Origin: Cycloclasticus sp.
Lineage (GTDB): Bacteria > Pseudomonadota > Gammaproteobacteria > Methylococcales > Cycloclasticaceae
Assembly (NCBI GenBank): GCA_012960055.1
Contig: DUCA01000083.1
Coordinates: 1 to 5,277, forward strand
Length of the DNA: 5,277 nucleotides
Direction: 5' to 3'
The position numbers and the translations under genes are program-made. Shown one piece after another: positions 1 through 5,277 of this stretch. Position 1 is the stretch's first letter, and the number at the start of each line of letters is the position of its first letter. The notes beneath the pieces are model-generated. The model ran no database searches, was not told the DNA's origin, and saw nothing but the letters and a program-made list of their open reading frames with translations.

Positions 1-1028
1 GCGGATCAGAATTGGAATTGCTTGCTTGGCCTATAGTAGGCGGTAGTAAACAGCCTAAAAAGGTAGAGACGAAAGTCGGTAATGATTTGCAAATGAATTT
101 GTATAAACAGCCTTGGGTATTGGAAACGTCGAATTTTCGTTTGTTTAATATTAACCCGTCTAAAGACCCTACGAAGAAGTTTGAAAATGTAGGACCCAGT
201 GTGCAGTTTAAAATGCGCAATAAAACCGGCGAGGCAAAAGAATATTTAAACTATATGGTTCCTGTGGATAGAGATGGCGCCTTGTATTATTTAAGCGGTG
301 TTCGCAGTTCGCCTGCTGAAGAGTTTCGTTATTTGTACGTGCCGGTAGATGATGCAGGTGGTATTAATCGTTTTATGGCCTACTTACAGGCGTTGAGTGA
401 TGGGCCGTTATTGCGAGAGATTGCCGGTAAGGAAAACTTTACCGGTGCGCAGTTACCATCCAAAGGTGCTGCGCAATTTAACGAGGCGATGATTAGGTTA
501 ACGGGCTTGTTTGTAAAAAGTGGCATGGGTGGGGTGATTGAACAGGTCGAAAAGAATGTTCCGCTAGATAAGAGAAAAGACGTAAAAGAGCTTTATGTTA
601 GAGTGTTACAGCAGATGTTAGGGGCTGTTTATATTGATGTTTTAACAAAAGAAGGCGTGGACGTCAGTTTGGGCGTGGATGAAAAAAAGGCGGCGTTTTT
701 TGACGCGGCATCGGCGGCCATTGGGTCAATTGGCAGCTATGGTTCGCCGGTTTATTTCCAATTGTCTAGCTTTGTTCATCACCAAGCAAGTGGTTTACAA
801 ATAGCAAAGGCGCCGGGTAAGAACTTGGTTTACCCCGGTTGTGCGATGTTAATTTTGGGTGTTTTTTTGATGTTTTATGCGCCACAACAACGCCTATGGG
901 CTTGGCTTGAGCCAACCGAAGATGGCGTAAAATTTGTTTTAGCGGGCCATGCAATTAGGAATAAAATAGATTTCGCAAAGCAATATGATCAAATACAAGC
1001 ACAGTTTAATCGTGTGTTAACGGGTTAA
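1..1028 (+). CDS. resB: Cytochrome c biogenesis protein ResB (Ccs1), 5'-truncated by the window edge
   Basis: This is the C-terminal part of ResB, the membrane partner of CcsA in System II cytochrome c maturation; the pair passes haem to the periplasm and joins it to apocytochrome CXXCH cysteines. The frame is open back to base 3, so the TTG at 12 is not the start. About 342 residues are visible, whereas proteobacterial ResB usually exceeds 600, so the first transmembrane helices are missing. What is seen is most of the large periplasmic domain, with family-like stretches such as FENVGPSVQFKMRN (about 180-221), NYMVPVDRDGALYYLSGVR (about 249-305) and FRYLYVPVD. The segment QASGLQIAKAPGKN follows, then the last transmembrane helix (about 828-881), then a short cytoplasmic tail starting QQRLWAWLEP. 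It ends in TAA, 9 bp before ccsA, so the two are surely one operon. No internal frameshift is seen. Family assignment rests on recalled conserved motifs; confidence is high. Confidence 0.93.
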   Translation, partial: GSELELLAWPIVGGSKQPKKVETKVGNDLQMNLYKQPWVLETSNFRLFNINPSKDPTKKFENVGPSVQFKMRNKTGEAKEYLNYMVPVDRDGALYYLSGVRSSPAEEFRYLYVPVDDAGGINRFMAYLQALSDGPLLREIAGKENFTGAQLPSKGAAQFNEAMIRLTGLFVKSGMGGVIEQVEKNVPLDKRKDVKELYVRVLQQMLGAVYIDVLTKEGVDVSLGVDEKKAAFFDAASAAIGSIGSYGSPVYFQLSSFVHHQASGLQIAKAPGKNLVYPGCAMLILGVFLMFYAPQQRLWAWLEPTEDGVKFVLAGHAIRNKIDFAKQYDQIQAQFNRVLTG

Positions 1029-1037
1029 GGTAGTTAT

Positions 1038-2213
1038 ATGAATAGTACGCAAGCAGCGTTACAGTTTGAGTTAGACCAGCAGTCTTTTTGGAAGTGTTTA
1101 AGTCTTTTTGATTGGGTTTGGGGTTTCGTCGTTTTACTGGGCACCGGGTATGCCTACGCAACGTATGCGCTATTGATGGATGCTTATGAGAAAGGTATTT
1201 TAGTTTCAGCAGGCGTTAGTTTAGTTGCCTTGGGCTGGCACTGGAAAGAAATTAGGGGGCTATCCTTGGCGGTATTTGTACTCAGTATTTTCGGCATTAG
1301 TCGATACGTCAATGGGCTTGCTGACGCGGACGTAGATTTTTTCTTGAAATACTTAGTTTCAAGTCAGTCAGCCATTATGTGGATGAGCGCGTTATATGTG
1401 TTGGCAACCGTCACGTACTTTATCGCATTGTTTAGCCGTTCAGAATTCACGGGAAAAGTGGCCTGCGCGATGACTTGGTCGGCGACAGCGATGGGCTTGG
1501 TTGGCTTAATGGTGAGGTGGCGAGAGTCCTATCTTATTGGCTTGGACGTAGGGCATATCCCCGTCAGCAATCTGTATGAAGTGTTTATCCTGTTTTCGAT
1601 TATTACCGCGTTGTTGTATTTGTTTTATGAGCGCCGTTATCAAACGCGCATGTTGGGCGGCTTTGTTTTATTGGTCATCAGTGCGGCGGTCGCATTTTTG
1701 CTTTGGTACGCCTTTGACAGAAATGCGGCTGATATTCAACCCTTGGTGCCTGCCTTAAAAAGTTACTGGATGAAAATACACGTACCCGCTAACTTTATTG
1801 GTTACGGTGCATTTGCCTTGGCTGCGATGGTTGGCACGGCGTTCCTTATTCGCGCAAAAGCAGAACAGAAGGGTTCGAATGGCATCGCTATGACCTTGCC
1901 AGAATTGGATATTCTCGATGACCTGATGTACAAATCGATTGCGTTAGGTTTTGCCTTTTTCACGCTGGCCACTATTTTAGGCGCTTTGTGGGCGGCAGAA
2001 GCGTGGGGTGGATATTGGTCTTGGGATCCGAAAGAAACGTGGGCATTGATCGTGTGGTTAAACTACGCGGCGTGGTTGCACATGAGGTTAACAAAAGGTT
2101 GGCGTGGTACGCCGATGGCAACGTGGGCAATTGTCGGACTGTTCGTCACGCTGTTTGCTTTTTTGGGCGTCAATATGTTTTTGTCAGGCCTGCATTCATA
2201 CGGCGAGTTATAG
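1038..2213 (+). CDS. ccsA: System II cytochrome c synthase subunit CcsA (CcsB/ResC), WWD haem-handling protein
   Basis: A 391-residue polytopic inner-membrane protein that binds haem and, with ResB, presents it to apocytochrome c in the periplasm. The decisive feature is the WWD motif at residues 323-340 (WGGYWSWDPKETWALIVW). Three histidines sit where the haem ligands of this family are expected: H248 (KIHVP) and H386 (SGLHSYG), flanking the WWD loop as the two periplasmic ligands, and H348 (AWLHMR) in the following helix as the transmembrane ligand. The conserved HIPVSNLYE patch is at 173-181. Around ten or eleven hydrophobic segments are visible, for example 74-91, 112-132, 177-196, 206-226, 251-271, 300-320 and 361-382. 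The length is normal for the stand-alone form. The ATG is preceded by AAGG at 1027-1030, which overlaps the resB stop, suggesting translational coupling. Naming varies: the same protein is called CcsB in some annotations and ResC in Bacillus. All key residues are present. Confidence 0.96.
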   Translation: MNSTQAALQFELDQQSFWKCLSLFDWVWGFVVLLGTGYAYATYALLMDAYEKGILVSAGVSLVALGWHWKEIRGLSLAVFVLSIFGISRYVNGLADADVDFFLKYLVSSQSAIMWMSALYVLATVTYFIALFSRSEFTGKVACAMTWSATAMGLVGLMVRWRESYLIGLDVGHIPVSNLYEVFILFSIITALLYLFYERRYQTRMLGGFVLLVISAAVAFLLWYAFDRNAADIQPLVPALKSYWMKIHVPANFIGYGAFALAAMVGTAFLIRAKAEQKGSNGIAMTLPELDILDDLMYKSIALGFAFFTLATILGALWAAEAWGGYWSWDPKETWALIVWLNYAAWLHMRLTKGWRGTPMATWAIVGLFVTLFAFLGVNMFLSGLHSYGEL

Positions 2214-2238
2214 CAGTCATTTATATTAGGAGATAAAA

Positions 2239-2874
2239 ATGCGTAAATTATTAATGTTAGCAGTCGCTCTGATGGTGTCATACAGCGGCATAGTGCTTTC
2301 TCAAGATGCAGCAGAGTTTGATGAAGGAATCGATTATGAGGTAATCAAACCTGCGCAACCAACGGACGATTCTAGCCGAATTGAAGTCGTTGAGATTTTT
2401 TGGTACGGCTGCCCTCATTGCTATCATTTTGAGCCTGCCTTAGGCCCATGGGTTAATGGTGTGCCGAAAGATGTTGATTTTTATCGTTTACCGGCTGTTT
2501 TTAATCCTCTTTGGGAAGTGCATGCGCGTGCCTATTTCACTGCCGATATTTTGAATGTACTGGAAAAGTCACATGACGCTTTATTCCATGCGATGCATGC
2601 AGAGCATGAAACGATGAATGACGTGGATAAATTAGCGGCTTTTTACGCGAAATACGGAATAGATCAAAATCTATTTAAAAAAACATATGAGTCCTTTGTG
2701 GTTAACACGCGGGTTTCTCGTACTAAGGACATGGTTCAACGTTATGGTGTAAAAGGTGTGCCGGCACTTGTTGTTAACGGTAAATATTTGATAACAGGAC
2801 CAATGGCTAAGAGTTACGAAAACATGTTGCTCATTACGGAATACTTAGTGGAAAAAGAAAGAAAAGCTCAGTGA
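2239..2874 (+). CDS. dsbA: Periplasmic thiol:disulfide oxidoreductase DsbA
   Basis: A 211-residue DsbA that introduces disulfide bonds into exported proteins and is reoxidised by DsbB (not in the window). The N-terminus is a signal peptide: MRKLL followed by a hydrophobic core to about residue 20, with likely cleavage after VLS (21/22). The thioredoxin-like domain begins around residue 46. The active site CPHC is at 58-61 in an EIFWYGCPHCYHFEP context, and the cis-proline loop GVP is at 173-175 (P175). The helical insertion lies between them. Length fits the family. The ATG has a strong ribosome binding site, AGGAGA at 2228-2233, 5 bases upstream. The gene lies 25 bp after ccsA with no terminator between, so it is probably co-transcribed with resB-ccsA. 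That context suggests, as inference, a role in handling apocytochrome c cysteines besides general disulfide formation. A hairpin terminator follows at 2896. The CPHC site argues against a DsbC/DsbG isomerase or a CcsX-type reductase. Confidence 0.95.
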   Translation: MRKLLMLAVALMVSYSGIVLSQDAAEFDEGIDYEVIKPAQPTDDSSRIEVVEIFWYGCPHCYHFEPALGPWVNGVPKDVDFYRLPAVFNPLWEVHARAYFTADILNVLEKSHDALFHAMHAEHETMNDVDKLAAFYAKYGIDQNLFKKTYESFVVNTRVSRTKDMVQRYGVKGVPALVVNGKYLITGPMAKSYENMLLITEYLVEKERKAQ

Positions 2875-2895
2875 TGGTTAGATTGAAAATCAGAT

Positions 2896-2932
2896 AACGA
2901 AACCGGCCGTTGTATTAGCGGCCGTTTTCGTT
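2896..2932 (+). terminator. Hairpin terminator after dsbA, probably shared by convergent transcripts
   Basis: A 14-bp inverted repeat has left arm 2896-2909 (aacgaaaccggccg) and right arm 2919-2932 (cggccgttttcgtt), with one mismatch (C2903 against T2925) and a 9-nt loop at 2910-2918. The GC-rich inner stem followed by TTTT at 2925-2928 fits a rho-independent terminator 21 bp past the dsbA stop. The U-tract is short and interrupted by CG, so it may be of moderate strength. On the minus strand the hairpin also ends the DUF4124-like pseudogene, whose TAA (2917-2915) lies in the loop, consistent with a once bidirectional terminator. Confidence 0.8.
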
Positions 2933-3269
2933 GATAAATGCGTTTAGTTTTTCACGTTGTCGATTTTCGTCTTCGGCGCTGAGTCGAGAATAATTCCCCT
3001 TGGCACCTTTATGAGTGATTGCCGTCGTAATTGAGTTCAGCTAGGTTCTTTTTGCTCGTCTCGCATCGTTCCTGAGTAAGTCTTTGTTTTTTAGCTTCTT
3101 GTTTGTCATTGCTAGAGGCTTCAGATGTTTTAATGCTTACCTTTTAAAGAAATAGATTTGTCACCAGGGGGGGGTGGCTGTTGCCTTGTTTGTCGAGCCA
3201 TTGGCGTATAGCGGTATGACCAAGCTTGGGCATGAGTAGGCAAGCGGATAGAACCAAAACGCGACACAT
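2915..3269 (-). pseudogene. Decayed gene for a small exported DUF4124-like protein, at least three frame breaks
   Basis: The minus strand holds pieces of one small protein in shifting frames. Piece 1 starts at ATG 3269 with AGGGAG at 3280-3275 upstream. It reads as a signal peptide (MCRVLVLSACLLMPKLGHTA) and then IRQWLDKQGNSH, the core of a DUF4124 domain (typically YxWxDxxGxxHxSDxPP). It passes into C8 (plus-strand G8, 3167-3174) and stops at 3146-3144. Piece 2, in another frame, gives PPGDKSISLK (about 3171-3142). Piece 3 (3143-3009), back in the first frame, gives KVSIKTSEASSNDKQEAK and then QERCETSKKNLAELN, resembling the CETxxKNL motif seen after this domain, and stops at 3011-3009. Piece 4 (3019-2915), in the third frame, gives ITHKGAKGNYSRLSAED and ends NAFINENGR with TAA in the terminator loop. 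Joined, these would make about 120 residues, a usual size for the family. The YSDxPP part seems partly lost. Function of the family is unknown to me; a periplasmic or envelope location is inferred from the signal peptide. Sequencing error is possible but less likely, since the neighbouring genes are clean. Confidence 0.8.
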
Positions 3270-3385
3270 ATGAGCTCCCTGTGAAGTATTGGCGAATCAA
3301 GTAATTGTAAATTTAATTTGGCGTTAAAGCTTTCCAATTCAAGCGGTAACTTAAGTATATAACCCGTATTGATTAATGAAAGACC

Positions 3386-3414
3386 TTGACCCAAGGCGTG
3401 AAAATTAGTATTTT
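3386..3414 (+). promoter_or_regulatory. Predicted sigma-70 promoter of ilvIH
   Basis: TTGACC at 3386-3391 (five of six match to TTGACA) and TATTTT at 3409-3414 (four of six match to TATAAT) are separated by exactly 17 bp. Transcription would begin near 3420-3422 and give a leader of about 68 nt before the ilvI GTG. It is the best promoter-like pair I found by eye between the pseudogene and ilvI. No experimental support exists in the sequence itself. Confidence 0.6.
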
Positions 3415-3420
3415 GTCGAG

Positions 3421-3488
3421 TTCGATTGCGCGTTGTAATCGGGTCTGTTGAAGACCTAAGTGAAATCATGTAATTTTGGAGAGTAATT
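3421..3488 (+). promoter_or_regulatory. ilvI leader with two small dyads and the ribosome binding site
   Basis: The leader carries an imperfect dyad at 3424-3440 (GATTGC, then GTAATC, one mismatch, 5-nt spacer) and a perfect 5-bp hairpin at 3442-3456 (GGTCT / AGACC, loop GTTGA). The Shine-Dalgarno GGAGAG at 3478-3483 is 5 bases from the GTG. No leader peptide rich in Leu, Val or Ile codons and no terminator/antiterminator pair is seen, so classical ilv attenuation is not supported. Whether the dyads bind a regulator such as Lrp, or fold in the mRNA, is unknown. Confidence 0.4.
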
Positions 3489-5219
3489 GTGGAGCTAAGT
3501 GGCGGTGAAATCGTCATCCAGTCCTTGAAAGATGAGGGCGTGGAATACGTGTTTGGGTACCCAGGTGGGTGCGTTTTGCATATATACGATGCTATTTTTA
3601 GACAGCAGGATGTCAAGCACGTGCTTGTCCGTCATGAGCAGGGTGCAACCCACGCTGCCGATGGCTATGCGCGCTCGTCGGGGAAACCAGGCGTTGTCTT
3701 AGTGACGTCAGGCCCTGGTGCCACCAATGCGGTGACCGGCATTGCAACGGCCTATATGGATTCAATCCCGATGGTGGTGATTACAGGCCAAGTGCCTAGA
3801 CCCGTGATTGGTACCGATGCATTCCAAGAAGTTGACACCGTGGGCATTACTCGCCCTTGTGTAAAACATAATTTTTTGGTGAATGATGTATCTGACATCG
3901 CTGAAACAATGAAAAAAGCCTTTTTCTTGGCGACATCTGGGCGCCCTGGTCCTGTTGTGGTTGATATCCCTAAAGATATTACAGACCCTAGCATTAAAGT
4001 GCCGTATCAATACCCAGAAGAAGTTAGCCTACGTTCCTATCAGCCCGCAGTCAGTGGGGATATTGGCCAAACAAAAAAAGCGGTTAAGCTGATTCAAGAA
4101 GCCAAACGCCCTGTTATATACAGTGGTGGCGGTGTGGTATTGGGCGAAGCCAGTGAGGAGTTGAGAAAGCTCTGTCATACCTTGAATTTCCCTGTAACGC
4201 AGACCTTAATGGGTTTAGGCGCGTTTCCAGGAACAGACGAGCAATCCATGGGTATGTTAGGCATGCATGGTACATATGAAGCGAATATGGCGATGCATGA
4301 CAGTGATTTAATTATCGCTATTGGCGCGCGTTTTGATGACCGTGTGACTGGGAAAATTACAGAATTCTGCCCGCATGCAAAAATCATTCATATTGATGTA
4401 GACCCCGCGTCTATTTCAAAAACTATTACCGTGGATGTGCCAATTGTAGGGCAAGTTAAGCCAATATTATTAGACATGTTGGCGCAGTTAGACAGCTTAA
4501 ATGAAACTTTCGATCGAGCACGCATTGGCGCTTGGTGGGACCAAATTGAAGAATGGCGTGCGGTCGACTGCATGGCGTACGACAAAGATAGCGGCACCAT
4601 CAAGCCGCAGTATGTTATTGAGCAGTTATATAAAGTAACGAAGGGCGAAGCGTTTGTAACGTCTGATGTGGGTCAGCACCAAATGTTTGCTGCGCAATAC
4701 TACCCATTTGATAACCCGCGTCGCTGGATAAATTCCGGTGGTTTAGGCACGATGGGCTTTGGTCTGCCTGCGGCTATGGGCGTTAAATTTGCAAACCCTG
4801 ATGCGGATGTAGCCTGTGTGACGGGTGAAGGCAGTATTCAAATGTGCTTACAAGAGCTGTCCACTATGCTGCAATACGATACACCGGTAAAAGTGATCAA
4901 CCTCAATAATGGTTATTTAGGCATGGTGCGTCAGTGGCAAGAGTTCACTTATGAAAGTCGTTACTCGCATTCTTATATGGAAGCCCTCCCTGATTTCAAA
5001 AAATTAGCGGAAGCGTATGGCCATGTGGGCATGCAAATCACTAAAAAAGAAGATGTAGAGCCCGCTTTACGTGAAGCGTTTGCGATGAAAGATCGTACGG
5101 TATTCTTGGATTTTCTAACGGATAGGGAAGAAAACGTTTACCCAATGATTGAAGCAGGTAAAGCGCACAACGACATGGTGATGGCGCCGAGTTCAAAATT
5201 TAAAAGGGTGTTGAAATGA
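3489..5219 (+). CDS. ilvI: Acetolactate synthase (acetohydroxyacid synthase) large catalytic subunit IlvI
   Basis: A 576-residue ThDP enzyme that condenses two pyruvates to 2-acetolactate, or pyruvate with 2-oxobutyrate to 2-aceto-2-hydroxybutyrate, in branched-chain amino acid synthesis in the cytoplasm. E. coli IlvI is nearly the same length and aligns by recall throughout. The N-terminal pyrimidine-binding domain has VFGYPGG (21-27), catalytic E50 in LVRHEQ and TSGPGATNA (73-81). The middle FAD-binding domain has MGLGAFPGT (from 241), GMLGMHGTYEAN and RFDDR (281-285). The C-terminal pyrophosphate domain has SDVGQHQM, GGLGTMGFGLPAA and the metal-binding motif TGEGSIQM...LNN (E447, N473, N474). 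W483 in MVRQWQ matches the tryptophan linked to 2-oxobutyrate preference in the family. The motif reads GEG rather than the usual GDG. The start is GTG with a good GGAGAG; an in-frame TAA at 3471 leaves no upstream standard start. It overlaps ilvH by 4 bp. The ilvB paralogue label is possible, but similarity and the following ilvH favour ilvI. Confidence 0.97.
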   Translation: MELSGGEIVIQSLKDEGVEYVFGYPGGCVLHIYDAIFRQQDVKHVLVRHEQGATHAADGYARSSGKPGVVLVTSGPGATNAVTGIATAYMDSIPMVVITGQVPRPVIGTDAFQEVDTVGITRPCVKHNFLVNDVSDIAETMKKAFFLATSGRPGPVVVDIPKDITDPSIKVPYQYPEEVSLRSYQPAVSGDIGQTKKAVKLIQEAKRPVIYSGGGVVLGEASEELRKLCHTLNFPVTQTLMGLGAFPGTDEQSMGMLGMHGTYEANMAMHDSDLIIAIGARFDDRVTGKITEFCPHAKIIHIDVDPASISKTITVDVPIVGQVKPILLDMLAQLDSLNETFDRARIGAWWDQIEEWRAVDCMAYDKDSGTIKPQYVIEQLYKVTKGEAFVTSDVGQHQMFAAQYYPFDNPRRWINSGGLGTMGFGLPAAMGVKFANPDADVACVTGEGSIQMCLQELSTMLQYDTPVKVINLNNGYLGMVRQWQEFTYESRYSHSYMEALPDFKKLAEAYGHVGMQITKKEDVEPALREAFAMKDRTVFLDFLTDREENVYPMIEAGKAHNDMVMAPSSKFKRVLK

Positions 5220-5277
5220 GTCGCCAGCATATTATTTCCGTTTTATTGGAAAATGAAGCAGGCGCTTTGTCGCGCGT
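5216..5277 (+). CDS. ilvH: Acetolactate synthase small regulatory subunit IlvH, 3'-truncated by the window edge
   Basis: Only the first 20 codons are visible: MSRQHIISVLLENEAGALSR and then V begins. The ISVLLENEAGALSRV pattern is the opening strand and loop of the N-terminal ACT domain of IlvH, which binds valine for feedback inhibition and activates the catalytic subunit. The ATG overlaps the ilvI stop (ATGA, 5216-5219), so translation is probably coupled, giving balanced subunit amounts; AAGGG at 5204-5208 serves as the ribosome binding site inside ilvI. The remainder lies outside the window. The short stretch is distinctive, and its position directly after ilvI supports it strongly. Confidence 0.93.
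   Translation, partial: MSRQHIISVLLENEAGALSR

Noticed and set aside
12..14. TTG as the start of resB.
   Set aside because: The frame is open to the window edge and the visible part lacks the N-terminal membrane helices, so the true start lies outside the window.
1576..1758. A 60-codon plus-strand open frame inside ccsA, with a similar one at 1988-2236.
   Set aside because: Both are alternative frames of ccsA, whose own frame carries the WWD motif and the haem-ligand histidines.
3304..3309. TACAAT on the minus strand as a -10 box for the DUF4124-like gene.
   Set aside because: No acceptable -35 box lies 16-18 bp upstream, so a promoter call is not supported.
3376..3408. A 10-codon open frame (MKDLDPRREN) as a possible ilv leader peptide.
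   Set aside because: It has only one branched-chain residue, has no evident ribosome binding site, and overlaps the predicted promoter rather than lying downstream of it.
3161..3616. A 151-codon open frame on the minus strand overlapping the start of ilvI.
   Set aside because: Its first part is antisense to the conserved N-terminus of ilvI, it has no recognisable protein features, and it runs in a different frame from the DUF4124-like pieces it crosses.
3752..4603. Several open frames of 70-82 codons on the minus strand inside ilvI.
   Set aside because: All are antisense to a strongly conserved coding gene, with no family resemblance; they are frame shadows.

Overview
The window looks like a chromosomal, housekeeping stretch from a gammaproteobacterium (possibly a related proteobacterium) of moderate, slightly AT-leaning composition. 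The clues are the IlvI sequence, which resembles E. coli and pseudomonad IlvI closely; a DsbA with a CPHC active site in an FWYGCPHC context; a ResB of the proteobacterial type; and a decayed DUF4124-type envelope protein. Genus and species cannot be read from it.

Left part (1-2932): three co-directional, tightly spaced genes. They are the C-terminal half of resB (5' end outside the window), ccsA (the WWD-domain haem handling protein, also called ccsB or resC) and dsbA. ResB and CcsA together form the System II cytochrome c synthase. It moves haem across the inner membrane and attaches it to CXXCH motifs of apocytochromes. DsbA is the periplasmic dithiol oxidase and can oxidise those same cysteines. 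The unit ends in a strong hairpin at 2896-2932.

Middle part (2915-3488): no intact gene. On the minus strand, 3269 down to 2915 reads as a broken gene for a small exported DUF4124-like protein. Its pieces lie in different frames, so at least three frame breaks are needed, one of them at an eight-base G/C homopolymer. Its former stop codon lies in the loop of the dsbA terminator hairpin. Between its start and the next gene are a good sigma-70-type promoter (3386-3414) and a leader of about 70 nt.

Right part (3489-5277): ilvI, complete, encodes the acetolactate synthase catalytic subunit. It overlaps by 4 bp (ATGA) the start of ilvH, the regulatory subunit, which runs off the window. Together they catalyse the first common step of valine, leucine and isoleucine synthesis.

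I found no CRISPR array, tRNA, rRNA, insertion sequence or defence system, and no clearly new biological system. The most informative unlabelled item is the DUF4124-like pseudogene between the two operons.
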